Assembly (NCBI GenBank): GCA_003427395.1
Contig: BFEA01000183.1
Coordinates: forward strand, 598,163 to 662,162
DNA: 64,000 nt
Reading direction: 5' to 3'
From: Chara braunii
Lineage: Eukaryota > Streptophyta > Charophyceae > Charales > Characeae
Shown in pieces: positions 11,976 to 22,290 of the stretch (position 1 is the stretch's first letter; each line of letters opens with the position of its first letter). Position numbers and translations under genes: made by a program. The notes beneath the pieces were generated by a model. The model was given only the letters and a program-made list of their open reading frames with translations. It was not told where the DNA came from and did no database searches.

Positions 11976-12086
11976 GTTCCCTTATGGACAACGAGAATGA
12001 ATCTTGACCTATTTTGCCGAAGATATAGAGAAGGTTAGCATGGCCTTGGGGCAACTATGAAACGCATAAATAAAGAAATGGTAAGG
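11976..12086 (+). pseudogene. U6 snRNA-like unit a
   Basis: Starts like the U6 5' hairpin (GTTCCCTTATGGAC), then carries GATATAGAGAAGGTTAGCAT (the ACAGAGA box with one change, AGC triad kept), GGCC, and ends AAAGAAATGGT like the U6 3' region. About 14 bases differ within the recognisable core and no T-run terminator follows. It lies in a tandem array inside TTAA element 1. Confidence 0.7.
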
Positions 12087-12181
12087 AGAAAAAAAAAGAT
12101 TGAACGTTTTTTGTCGTTTGTGCATTTGGTGCTTGTTATAGCAAGGCCCCTCGTCCTCCACGATCTGCCTGGAGCACTGCT

Positions 12182-12291
12182 GTCCCCTTGTGGACAACGG
12201 GAATGAATCTTGACCTATTTTGCGGATGATACAGAGAAGGTTAGTATGGCCTTGGGGCAACTATGAAATGCATAAATAGAGAAATGGTCAG
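12182..12291 (+). pseudogene. U6 snRNA-like unit b
   Basis: The second tandem unit, 206 bp after unit a. GTCCCCTTGTGGAC resembles the U6 5' stem-loop. GATACAGAGAAGGTTAGTAT keeps the full ACAGAGA box but changes the AGC triad to AGT. The 3' part reads GCATAAATAGAGAAATGGTC, close to U6. An A-tract follows instead of a Pol III terminator. A degraded third unit can be traced at about 12400-12470. Confidence 0.75.
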
Positions 12292-12736
12292 ACAAAAAAA
12301 AAAAAAGATTCGATGGTTTTTGTCGTTTGTGCATCTGGTGCTTGGTATAGCAACGCCCCTCGTCCTTCTTGATCTGCATGGGGACGTGCTGAACTTCAGT
12401 CCCAATAAGAATGAATCTTCTATTAGTCCTTGGAGAGGTACAAAAAATATTAGCAAGGCCTTGCACATCCTCATCTACTGGCAGCCCGACACCCACGGCG
12501 CTGAGGCTCTGGCAGCGTTGGCCGCACAATGGGGAAAAGAGAAAACGTGCAGGGGAAAAAGAAGGACGAAGGGGTAAAAATGGAAAGCACCACCCTAGAA
12601 GTATCAGTTCCCCGCATTGAAGGATCGGTAGCCTGCTATATCTCGACTGGTCACCAACTACTTTCACCTACAACAAACAGGTTCGGCAGCTTGCCAGAAA
12701 AAGGTTTGAGAAGGTGGCTCGGAAGGTACTGGTGGT

Positions 12737-12850
12737 TTAAAGCACCAGTACATGGCCCCAGCCAAGTTGAGAGTCCAATTGAGCCTCTCCTAAAAATGAG
12801 GAGGCTTGCGCACCGTCGATAAAATAGATCGACGGTGGGCAGCCTCCGAA
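12737..12850 (+). mobile_element. End of a second TTAA element abutting element 1
   Basis: Directly after the TTAA that closes element 1 comes AGCACCAGTACATGGCCCCA, a left terminus of the same family (compare ACCACCAGTACATGGGCACC at 37346). The two ends form a 26-bp near-palindrome around the shared TTAA. I could not find the other end of this second element. Confidence 0.55.
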
Positions 12851-13449
12851 AGGTGCCCGCGGCCGATGGCTGGCACGGACTTGAAAGGCATTACACGATG
12901 CAAACCCCAAATTCGAATTTCAGGGTAAAGGGAGGCCAAGTCGGCCAGTTCATAAAGGTCACAGTTGGGTACCTTAGGAATCAAGTACAACAGGCACCCG
13001 ATGAACAGTCTCATCCCAGAGGGAAAGTTTGCGTTCTATAAGCAAAAGTCACGTCTCATATTGAAAACTCATATCCCACAGGCGAAGGACACTTCTCCCC
13101 TGGCAAAACTTGTCTCAGGGGCAAGGGTTACATTCCACAATCAAAAGTCATGTGCCATAGGTGCGAAGTCGTGACTCACAGACTCGAGCAGCAACGCACC
13201 AATGAAAATTCGGGAAAGTACCAGGCCGTGACATTCTGAAGTCAATATAAGGACTGGCGAGCCACATTTGAGCGGAGAATGCTCATTCGTGAGAAGTGTA
13301 GAGGTGCTGCTGAAGCGCTTGTGCGCTATGTACAAGTGGCATGGGCGAAAGCACTGCTGGGCAGTGCCGTCCTGAGAGGGAAGGCTGCCATAGCCGCATA
13401 GCTAGTAGGAGAAGACGTAGCTGATTAGTAGCGGATGTATTCATAGTTA

Positions 13450-13459
13450 AGATTCTCCA

Positions 13460-13512
<53 letters not shown>
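13450..13512 (+). repeat. (GA)n microsatellite
   Basis: About 50 bp of pure GA dinucleotide repeat upstream of the LTR-retrotransposon primer site. Confidence 0.95.
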
Positions 13513-13515
<3 letters not shown>

Positions 13516-13716
13516 CCTACCTTAGATGAAGATTCTGGTATTGGGTTGCTGAACTCTGCGCTGTTTAGCGCTTGGTGTTGGAACTCCGAAACTATTTAAT
13601 ATGATAAGTTATTGGAAATTTCTAAGTTGCGCATATATGGACTCCAGTTTGGTTCTCGTGTGACCTCTTAATGTGTGTGTGTGCTCAAGGTGTCCAGCAG
13701 TGAGGCTCAATGGAAT

Positions 13717-13728
13717 TGGTATCAGAGC
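13717..13728 (+). promoter_or_regulatory. Retrotransposon primer-binding site
   Basis: TGGTATCAGAGC is complementary to the 3' end of initiator methionine tRNA in the form typical of plant LTR retrotransposons. It marks the 3' edge of the 5' LTR, just upstream. Confidence 0.75.
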
Positions 13729-14587
13729 AAGTACTTCCTGCATCCGCCGGTGATGAACGATGGCAGGATTAAGGTTGGCGAGGGTAGATTTGGATTTTGA
13801 CATTGGGGCTGAGGGCCGAAGAAGAAGTGGCCAGGTTGGGGGATGATGATTACTTTATCGACATGCAAGGAGTGTTGAGGATCTTCATCAAAGGAATGGT
13901 CACAAGTGAAGTGCATCGCCCCCCTATGCCCTGCATTTGCTTTTGATGAATGAATGAGTGTCATGGTACCTTCACACATCTTGGTGTTCTTGCTGCTGGA
14001 CAAGAACACATGATGACATATTTGATTTTGTCTCGAGTCAGCATGTGGTTAGACACATGTGTATGAAGTAGGTTGTGTGTAGGATAGAAGCTCGGCAGTT
14101 GGATGCATCACCCGTAAAGGAGGGAGCATGGGCATGAGTGGCGAGTGCTCGTAAAACAACTCTCTAGCCCTAAGACCGGTATTGACTGACATGCGATCTA
14201 ACCAGAGTTGACGCAGTGAGGAGCTATAAGACTTGAGAGCAAACCTTCAGATCCTGGTGGGGACGACATCCTGACTGCGTCGTTAAAGAATTCCTATGGT
14301 CCATGTAGGCCGACCTTAAGGTGCTGGTTGCCCACCAGCCTGGCAGGGTAGATGTAGTGACAATGTGGGAGGGGAATAACTGAGGTCAGACTCCAATCTA
14401 GATTAGGTAGTTTAAGTGTTGAGGGTGAGGTCTACGTGGTGAGGAGGTGACCATGGATGACTACCCGATGTTCGCTATGTTGACGCTGTCTGAGTTATGG
14501 GGTCCCCTTCTTCAATTTTTGCTTCCGCTAGGTTTCCACCGGGCATGCGACCACACAACCATATACAACAGATCAGCAGGCAAAAAT

Positions 14588-15052
14588 TTATCGGAAGCTG
14601 GCGTAGAAGAAGAAAGAGGAGGAGAAAAAGAGAAAGGAGGAGGAAGTTAAAGAGAAGATGGAGAAAGAGATGAAGAAGAGAAGTTGAAGAAGAAGAGGAA
14701 GAAGGGGGAGGAGGAGGAGGATGAACTTCACCAAAAGTTGCTTTTGATTCAAGAGAAGAAGGGTGAACTTAACCAAAAGTTGCTGGCCGCGAGAAGAAAA
14801 GAATTTGAGGAGAAGATAAGACTGAAAGAGGAAGGGAAGAGACTCTAGGGGTTGCTGAAGGTGCAGAAAGGGAAGCAAGTAGAAATTGAGGAACATTGGA
14901 ACCTTCTGATCGACACTTTGCTGCAAACCACCCAGGAATTCTCTGCATATCAACAAGTCGTTGGAAAGGTAAAACAAAACCAGGAGTTTAAGGGCATTTT
15001 GAACAGCTACCTAAGTGTATCATCTAGCCAATTGGATAATAGGGCCCTATGA
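14588..15052 (+). pseudogene. Gag N-terminal coiled-coil region (broken)
   Basis: A very charged Lys/Glu-rich run (from about residue EERGGEKEKGG at 14610 to EGKRL at 14845) predicts a coiled coil. It continues after one stop as VQKGKQVEIEEHWNLLIDTL...SAYQQVVGKVKQNQEFKG. It sits in the position of gag between the primer site and the gag core. A glycine/aspartate-rich linker follows at 15115-15175. No enzyme activity is expected; such regions assemble the particle. Confidence 0.55.
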
Positions 15053-15363
15053 TATGCATGCCAATTACACGATATCTTTACTTAGAATTTGACTAACACC
15101 ATTGCTGCAATTAAGATAGGTGGCAGTGGCGGAGGTGGAGATGGTGGCGATGATGGGGATGATGACAAGAAAGGAAAAGGTCCCAGAATGGATGGAGAAA
15201 GAAAAATGAGGAAGGCAAGTTCGAGGGAGGAGAACGAAGGGAGAACATGAAGGTAAAACTCTTTTGGACATACGCTGGGAAGGAGGAGAGCACTTTTCAT
15301 TGGGAGGCAGTGATGGACACGTACGTGTATGCGCAGTTGATTCCATATTGAGACCGCGTACTG

Positions 15364-15660
15364 ATGGCAAGTTCGTGCTTATGGGGAGACGCAACAAGCT
15401 TCGCTCTTTCGTTAGTGAAGGAAGTTGAATGCACCTTGATGATACAATACTCGCAACGCACTAGAATTGAGGACTTCTTTAAGGCCTTGAAGGACTGCTT
15501 CGAGGATAAGAATTTAGCTCGTCGTACTGAGTCCCTCATCCTTAAGATTAGCGATCGCAAGTGGAAGAGTGCGTCGGCACTCGAGACCACTATGGACGAG
15601 CCGCTGCAGTGTCCAAAACGTGGATTGACTGCCGCTCCGATCTTGAACAATTTCACTTGA
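15364..15660 (+). pseudogene. Gag core fragment
   Basis: A 98-codon open piece containing RIEDFFKALKDCFEDKNLAR and SDRKWKSASALETTMDE, which resembles the retrotransposon gag domain (Retrotrans_gag-like) with its helix-rich spacing. Both ends run into stops or shifts. It follows the coiled-coil piece and precedes the RNA-binding region, the normal gag order. Confidence 0.5.
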
Positions 15661-15939
15661 GCGCTGCTAGGGCCCCTTAACAAGATAGTTGTAGACCATG
15701 CCGGGTGTCTGCAAGAGGCAAACTATTGCCACTATTGAAAGGATCTGCAGGCCGATAAGAGATGGAAGAATAAGACTATATCCGGCAACATAGAGGGGAA
15801 GGAAAATTTGTTGGTTATCTTTGAAGGAGGTGTAAAGTCCTTACCCTACGACCAGATAAACTATGGTCTAGATGTGGATAACAACAGCCAAGTAGCCCGG
15901 GGAAGGGACTATGTGGCAGTTGCAGTCCTTGGGGGAGGG

Positions 15940-16540
15940 CGACAAGGTGAAGGCCGAGGTTGGAGGCCAAGGCCGAGGTGGAGGCCGAGAACCCGCTGCC
16001 CGGAGGGGGTGTGTAGGCGGGTAGGCAGGGGTTATGGTCCTTCGCAAGGTGGTAGAGGTTCTCCATTCATAGGGGTTAGCGGTAGAGGTAGAAATTGGTG
16101 GCCGTACCCATCACACCTAAACCTTGGGAAGAGATGGGTTTAGACAAGGATGTTTGGGAAAACCGTCGTTAAGGCCCACCAGTGTTTTCAGTGTGGTGAC
16201 GCCGACCACATAGTTCCCTTCTGTCCAAAATACATATACCCAAAAGGGAACACGAACTAGAGGTCGCAGTTGCTTTTATATGGCCTTCAGGGGTTATGGT
16301 CCTTCGCAAGGTGGTAGAGGTTCTCCCTTCATAGGGGTTAGAGGTAGAGGTAGAAATTGGCGGTAACCAACACACCTAAACCTTGGGAAGAGATGGGTAT
16401 AGACGAGGATGTTTGGGAAAGCCGTCGTTAAGGCCCACCAATGTTTTTAGTGTGGTGGCCCCGACCACATAGTTCCCTTTTGTCCAAAATACATATACCC
16501 AAAAGGGAACAACCACTAGAGGTTGCAGGTGCTTCTATAG
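15940..16540 (+). pseudogene. Gag nucleocapsid: RG-rich region and duplicated zinc knuckle
   Basis: Arg/Gly-rich sequence (GRGWRPRPRWRPRTRC) is followed by CFQCGDADHIVPFC at about 16184-16225, a C-x2-C-x4-H-x4-C zinc knuckle that binds RNA in Gag. A ~257-bp segment including GYGPSQGGRGSPFIG and the knuckle is repeated downstream (16031-16287 against 16288-16545). The second knuckle has a TAG in place of its glutamine codon. The tandem copy breaks the frame, so the protein could not be made from this copy. Confidence 0.65.
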
Positions 16541-16550
16541 GGCCTTCAGA

Positions 16551-16911
16551 CTCAGACAAGACGACAAAACCGCGCGCTGAAAAGGCATCCTCCTGTACAA
16601 AGATCCCAATTGCAAAGGCTGATGTAGGCCCCCGCCTAGCTAGCTATCTAGAGGTTGCTTATGTTAGGACCTCTCTGGCAGACTCCTTCGCAAGCATTGG
16701 TGATGAACTGATCACTTGTTGCCATGCTTTGGCCGAAATGAAGAAGTCAAGAGGGCAGCTAATAATAGCCGATGTAGAGGTGAGTAGAGAAAGAATAGGC
16801 GCTTCGGTAGACAGTGGGTCAACGCGCATTTATACAAGTCGAAGAGGGTTGCAAAAGATGCACCTAGGTATGAAAGTGAAAAAGTTAGATGAGCCAGTGA
16901 TAGTAAATTGA
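16551..16911 (+). pseudogene. Retropepsin-like fragment
   Basis: Open piece carrying ISRERIGASVDSGSTRIYTS-like sequence; the D-S-G triplet near 16810 is the catalytic signature of retroviral-type aspartic proteases, with the usual preceding hydrophobic strand only partly visible. It stops at 16911 with no reverse transcriptase following. The identification rests on a short motif plus its position after Gag. Confidence 0.45.
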
Positions 16912-16949
16912 CCAATGATAGAGAGATGATAGTATGTGAGTATGTAGAA

Positions 16950-18190
16950 GGGGTTAAACCACCGCTACCTCCGAGCCTGTTTTCGGTGATCTTGAATTTC
17001 ACTGCGCATCGAGTTTTGTTGAACCTGGGTCCCATTGTATTCTCTTTTCTGGCACCCGTTGGAAAAAAAAAAAAAAAAAAAAAAAAGAAGGAAAAAAGCA
17101 AAGATGTGAAGGACATGAAAGTGTATACAGAACATTAGGTACACATGAGAGTCTGGCAAAGGGCGTTACTGCCCTCAGCAAAACAAGGCAATAAGGGAAA
17201 AAAAAAGGAAGGAAAAAAAACAACAATTCTGTTACATGCCCAGTTGGGCAATGTATGTATAGCCAAGGATCCGCAATGTGATAAAAAGGACTGAACGGAC
17301 AATGTAGTGTTAGTGGAATCTCAACAAGCAATGTACATCCTGATACATACAAAATGGCACCTTGTAGCGCAGTGGAAGACTTAGATATAAGCCCTGACCT
17401 GACCGAGACTGACCTCTCTCACGTAGTACAAGACAGCGCAGCGGAATGCTAGAATACCAATGACTAGCCCAATCAATGTCGCAATGCAGACCAAACATAC
17501 ATCATCCTCGTCACCAGGTGTGAAGGGGGCCTAGCGCTACACAGGAAGAATGCGCCAGGTCCAGACCATACACAGACGAGGAGGGGATCAGACGAAGAAG
17601 AGGGGGAAGATGGGAATGTCGTCAACACCAAGTCTTCGGTACAAGTCCTAGATAATATCCCTTGTCAAATGTCTGAAGCCCAATGTCGAGTCTGGATCCA
17701 AATGTCACCAACACATCTCTCTCGTAGTCTGCTGATGCAGTGGAGTCAGGTAGCGAGAGGGTGAGGGGGAGATGGTGGACTGAGAGGAGGAAGAAGAAGA
17801 ACACTCTCTCTCTCTCTCTCATGTGCCAGGCACTAACCTGTGAAGATGGCGCTGTGCTGCAGGTACCTCGACGCCGAGCTGGAGCTATGGCGCTGCAGGT
17901 AAGTCTCCCTGGCCTCCGCCTAATCTCTATCTCTCTCCAGTGCTACTCTTAACTCCTAATAGCGCCCAACGCTGAAGACTACTGCTAACGCTACTACTAC
18001 TGCAGCGCTCCTCCAGAGTGCTGCTGCCGAATTCTGAAGACTACCTCCTGCCTCCTGAACTGCACGTGAAGTGCTTGGGAAGTCCCTATGAACTAACTGC
18101 AGCCTGCAGGGCGGGCCAGTCTTATATAGTGGTGGCCCGTCCAGGAGGCTTCTCTTGCCAATGCCAAACGTGCCAGACCCCAGCGTTGAA
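16950..18190. other. Unassigned stretch
   Basis: Contains an A-tract at 17064-17086 and a short (CT)n at 17802-17820. The part from about 17600 to 18190 probably belongs to the minus-strand retrotransposon downstream of its gag, but no pol motif was recognised. Confidence 0.35.
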
Positions 18191-18192
18191 GT

Positions 18193-19067
18193 TCAAACAA
18201 AGATTGTCTTGAAAGCAGGCCCAAAATGGCCTGTGCTAAAACCAGACACCCCCAATCTTTGCGCCCATTCAGACATTTCCAATCCTTGCTTGTTGGAAGT
18301 AGAGGTGCACCATTTCAGTGCAGTCCTCTCCAAACGAGCAAGGATGGCACTCATCTTCACATCCTCATCACATTTGAACCCACGCAGGTAGGTTCTTTGT
18401 GCAGTGACCCAGTTTGACACATCCACCTTTGGGTCCTCTCCAGAGACCATGCAGTGACCCAGTCCGGCACATCCACCTTTGGGTCCTCTCCAGAGAACAT
18501 GGGTGGAGGGGTCAGCTTGGGCCGCTGCTGATCAAATGGACCTGAGGGTTGTGAGGTGGCTGTTGATTGGGGTGTAGAGACTGGGGATGTGGGTCTGGAT
18601 TGTGGGGGTTGTCGGGGTCCCACTTTGGGACTCCCAAGAGATGGAGGAATGACCAGGGTAGGTGGAATCTGCAGATGAGTAAAGAGGCGATCCAGTTTGG
18701 AGGAGATGTCATCCAACTTTTTTGTGTGCGTTGACATCCTGTCCTCCAGACTGGGGATCCTCACATCCCAGTTAGTAAAATAAGACCGGTGAATATCATC
18801 CTGTAAGAGAATGAACTCAACCATGTCCTTATTGTACTGACGGGAAGTGCCACTCACCCTGCTCTTCTCTATGTCTGACAATAGTTCTCGCCTCCTGGTT
18901 TCTTTCCTATCAGCCTCCTCCTTGCGCTTCAGCTCAGCCTTCAGAGCCTGAACTGCTTCTGTCTGTTTGCGGAGTTTTTCCTCCTCAGCCAGCAGTTCAG
19001 CCTCTGAAGGGGAGAGAGGAAGCTGAGGCTTCACCTCAGAAGCTTCTCCTTTCTCAGTGCCATACAT
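18193..19067 (-). pseudogene. Retrotransposon gag (minus strand, frameshifted)
   Basis: Starts at ATG 19067. Residues ~20-70 are a Lys/Glu-rich coiled coil (SEAELLAEEEKLRKQTEAVQ region), residues ~145-195 a Pro/Ser/Gln-rich linker, then PPPMFSGEDPKVDVPDWVT, the start of a Retrotrans_gag-type domain. A 50-bp tandem duplication (18401-18500) then throws the frame. In the original frame the domain continues as TYLRGFKCDEDVKMSAILAR and ALKWCTS to a stop near 18193. No zinc knuckle or pol follows. The primer site at about 22.27 kb on the same strand, with nested insertions between, is its likely 5' end. Confidence 0.7.
18401..18500 (-). repeat. 50-bp tandem duplication in gag
   Basis: 18401-18450 and 18451-18500 match except at a few positions. 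Because 50 is not a multiple of three, the duplication shifts the gag frame. Confidence 0.9.
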
Positions 19068-19354
19068 TTTGCAATTCCCACAAAGCAGAGAAAAATAAAA
19101 TAAAAATAAAATAAAAATAGAATAAAAATAAAATAAGAGACAAAGAAAGAAGTCAACAGTAATTGGGTTTTCCCTTCAGTACGTGCCCAATTGCTGTCAC
19201 CTGATTGAGGAAAGAAGTTGGTTCGTATTAGTAGGCAAGTGCTCAGTCTCTGCTGACTGGGGTCAGTTTAGAGTCCACTCAACAAAAGTCAATTTCACAA
19301 TTTTTCACTCACTCCCTGACACATCAATTGAGTGCAATTACGGCAAATCCTGTA

Positions 19355-19658
19355 TTAAACCACCAGTACCTACCGGTTGTCAAGGCCCGTGGCTCAGGCT
19401 ACCGGTAGCCCGGTCATTGCCGAGCCTTGGACAACCGGTAGTACACAACGGGGGAAAAAAAAAAAAAAACACAGAAAAACATACAACATTCTGCAAAAAA
19501 AAACAAAAACAAAAAAAAGGAAACGAGACATGCCCAACGAGAATGAATCTTCCTCAATAAAGAGGGAGATTCATCCTCGTGAGAGAGAGAGAGAGAGGGC
19601 GTCAGCCAGTGTCTGACGCCGAGTTTGGTGCACCAAACTCGGCGTCAGACACTGGCTG

Positions 19659-19699
<41 letters not shown>

Positions 19700-20022
19700 G
19701 AAACGAGAATGAATCTTCCGCGTTATCAAGGAAGATTCATTCTTGTTTCTAAGAGAGAGAACCAAACTCGGCGTCAGAAACTGGCTGACGCCCTCTCTCT
19801 CTCTCTCTCGCTCGTTCTTCCCCCCCTTCCCCCGCCCCGCCGTGCCTGTTTGTTTCAGGCTGTTACTTTTCATTTTGGTCGTCGTTTTTTTTTTTTTTGT
19901 TTGTTTTTTTGGACCCCGTTTTTTGGGGACTACCGGTCGCACGCCGGTGGGTACCCCGCGCGACGCGGCGCGTTAACGGCTGTGTCAATTTCTTCAAGCA
20001 GGGAGAGGTATTGGTGGCTTAA
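19355..20022. mobile_element. TTAA-flanked element 2 (0.66 kb)
   Basis: TTAA|ACCACCAGTACC at 19355 and GGTATTGGTGGC|TTAA at 20022. The right end has two changes from the family consensus. Subterminal GCGGCGCGTTAACGGC at about 19961-19981 parallels GCGGCGCGTTAGCGGG in element 4 and GCGGCGCAGTAACGGG in element 6. The interior carries a long palindrome, GA/CT tracts and short inverted GAATGAATCTTCC repeats, but no coding sequence. It sits in the leader of the minus-strand retrotransposon. Confidence 0.75.
19580..19697. repeat. Palindrome with GA and CT arms
   Basis: A perfect 56-bp palindrome is centred at 19630/19631 (19603-19658; centre GTTTGGTG|CACCAAAC). It extends imperfectly into (GA)n on the left and (CT)n on the right. 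Each arm also contains a smaller hairpin GGCGTCAG...CTGACGCC. Strand exchange or hairpin extrusion is likely here. Confidence 0.9.
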
Positions 20023-20179
20023 TAATTTTCAGGATGCAGTCCTGGACTGGTTAGTAGTAGACAGGCAGAGGGACTATAAGTGACTGACAGACAGCAACAA
20101 ATGACCAAGATGCAACGATTTACTGTGTCTGCTATTTTTAGACTTATCTTACGGCTCCACCACTGTATGATCTTGTATG

Positions 20180-21268
20180 TGTGAGGAACAAGCCCTCAAG
20201 GGGCCCTATCAGACATCGCATTGTTCTGGGCTAAGGCCCCCAGCAAGCCAAGTGCCCACCCTAAGTGAAGGCAGGCCTGAATATTCGTCAAAGGCAAAAT
20301 TCGACATTTTCATATGTGGGTATTCAGGCTCTTGCAGCATGCCAGTTGGTTGGGAAGACGCTTGAGCCTCACAGTGCTGCGTCATACAGTTGGCCCAGGC
20401 CTTGACAGTTGCGCCTGGGCACACATACACAAAGGCAGGGCCGATACATTGGGAAGCAGGCCTTCGGCCTTTCCAAAAGCAGTAGTGCCAACGCACCTGC
20501 CTGGAAGCCCTGCGCAACCCAAGTCCAGAGACTCAGGCCTTGCCTAACTGCGAAGGGCCCAGACCCTCAACTGTAGTCTTGGACCTGGGCGCAGGGTCTG
20601 GGACACAACCGGAAGCTGCTGGAATTTTCCAGCCAAGCCACACGCAGCATCGAAGAGGCTGCCACTTCCACAAAAGGAAGAGAGAAGCCAAGGCCAGGCA
20701 TTCTCGCCAGCGCTGGCAATGCGGAAGTGCTGCTGCTCTCTCGCTTGATGCTGCGCTGCTGCCAAGGGCGCTGACGGGCGCGAGAGGTGAAGTGGGGCGC
20801 TGCAGGGCAGCGGGGCGCAGGCAGCCATAGCCGGGCTGCTGGGTGCCAGGGGGTACAGCGGATGATCGGGTGGTCTTCAGGGAAGGAGGCACTGTGTGGG
20901 GTAATCAAGGTCTGATTGAGGGTGACGAGTTAAGTACCTGGTACATGAAGAGAGGTCGGCAATGGTGTTGGCAGTCATGTACATTGGTCTTCGAGAGTCG
21001 AAGTGATCCTGTTGCGTGAGCCGGCTGTAGGTAGGCTAGTCAGGTAGAGTAGGCTGGGCGCCGAGCGCCAGACAGGAGAGAGCGACTTTGGATACTGTGT
21101 TGGTGTGGCCTACGGGCTTGGACATTGGCTCATTACTTCATTGTATTGCTCTATATGGATGGTTTTCTTGGTGCATTTGTACTCTCTGCTTGGGACACGA
21201 CTACTGGTTCAGCTGTGTGATTTCACAACTTGGCTTTATGTATATCGCTCACACTCATATTCCTTGCA
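20180..21268 (+). repeat. Solo LTR, TGYGAGGA family, copy 2
   Basis: Begins TGTGAGGA and ends TCCTTGCA, flanked by TATG at 20176-20179 and 21269-21272 (4-bp target duplication). It shares the block order of copy 1 (474-1463), including 'GTAGGCTGGGCGCCGAGCGC' near 21048. At 1089 bp it is about 100 bp longer. No internal retrotransposon sequence adjoins it. It appears to be nested in the leader of the minus-strand gag element. Confidence 0.72.
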
Positions 21269-22261
21269 TATGCCATACCCGGGGTATGGCGAATTACAGA
21301 TTTCCCTGTAACTGACTCGAAACATTAAATCTGACCGTGGGATTTCAGACACAGACTAAACACTGAATCGCGATTTACCAGGGACTGACAGAACTAAATT
21401 CGGACAGACAGAACCAAAGTTATGACTAACCCTAGTATGACCCTGAACAATCCAATTCACAGTGTAATATGAATCGCAATACTGTAAAGCAGTCACAGAT
21501 GAAAGTTGAGTCAAAGAGAGGGTCAAACAGGGTTAGTGGAAGTCAAAGAAGATAGGTAGGGGAAATTGGCTATGGCTGTCTCACAGTCTGAATTTCGATT
21601 TTCAACTGTCCACCGACTGACAGGCCAAATTTCGCTAATCTAAAAATAGCCCCAGAATCGTCACACGGAGTAGAGTAAGGAACACACTTACTTCAGGGAT
21701 ATCTCTGAAGGGGATGAGTGAAACCCTGGCTATGGCTGTCTCCTGAGATCCATCTCGCCACTTTCTTCTCCTGGCAATACCCAGTGTTCCCACGTACAGA
21801 ATCCACTGAAACTTGGTGATCCTGTAGGTCTCCCTATTGTGCTTCACCCCTCACTGACAGATTCAGTGAGTCAGGACTCCCAGATGCCAAAACTGATAAC
21901 CTCAGTGCAGCACAACTCCAATCAACCCTGCGCTGCTTGGGAATTGGGGATCCTGACCCAATCCAAAAATCGCAACACCCTGGGGGTCACTTCCTTGCAA
22001 ATCGCCAGTCTCAGATGAATAGCAAGGCTAAAAATAGCCTCTTGAGAGCCTCCCATGCCTCTGAGTACCAATCGCCACTCACTACTGTACAACCCTGAGC
22101 AGGAGTGAATCACCCTCTGGCCAGTACCTCTCGCCAGACACTTGCCACCACCACCACCCTTACTGTCGCCAACACAGAAGATGATAAATCGCCATGAAGT
22201 TAAACTCCAGTGTCTCGCCAGATGATGGTAGTCGCTCCAACTCATCAATTACTCCACTAAC

Positions 22262-22290
22262 TGAATCCAATTGCTCCGATACCAACTGTT
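22262..22290 (-). promoter_or_regulatory. Minus-strand retrotransposon primer-binding site
   Basis: On the minus strand the sequence reads AGAACAGTTGGTATCGGAGC, that is ...CA (LTR end), two bases, then TGGTATCGGAGCA, one mismatch from the initiator-Met primer site. It points toward the gag at 19.07-18.19 kb, and the intervening 3.2 kb contains two younger insertions. Confidence 0.6.

Larger units (their letters stand above)
11375..12740. mobile_element. TTAA-flanked element 1 (1.36 kb)
   Basis: Starts TTAA|ACCACCAGTACC (11375) and ends GGTACTGGTGGT|TTAA (12740): 11-bp terminal inverted repeats inside a TTAA target duplication. It has no transposase. It contains tandem ~206-bp units with U6-like sequence (11.92-12.47 kb), A-rich tracts and a repeated 47-bp block at 11438-11520. 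TTAA duplications are used by piggyBac and Sola3 transposases. Which of these moves this family cannot be read here. Confidence 0.82.
13650..16950 (+). mobile_element. LTR-retrotransposon relic (PBS, gag, protease)
   Basis: A tRNA-iMet-type primer-binding site, TGGTATCAGAGC, lies at 13717-13728. It is followed by about 0.9 kb of leader, then gag remnants (14588-15660), a basic glycine/arginine-rich stretch and CCHC zinc knuckle (15.9-16.5 kb), and a protease-like piece with a DSG motif. Reverse transcriptase, RNase H and integrase are absent. The LTR borders were not resolved. Many stops make it a relic. Element type is uncertain: the gag looks like the Ty3-type gag often seen in green-lineage genomes, but there is no pol to decide. 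Confidence 0.65.

Noticed and set aside
12182-12291. U6atac rather than U6
   Set aside because: AGAAGGTTAG is shared with U6atac, but the ACAGAGA box, the GGCC and the AGAAATGGTC end follow U6.
18900-22290. One intact LTR retrotransposon on the minus strand
   Set aside because: Primer site and gag agree in orientation, but no LTR pair or pol was found and two insertions lie between, so only the parts are annotated.
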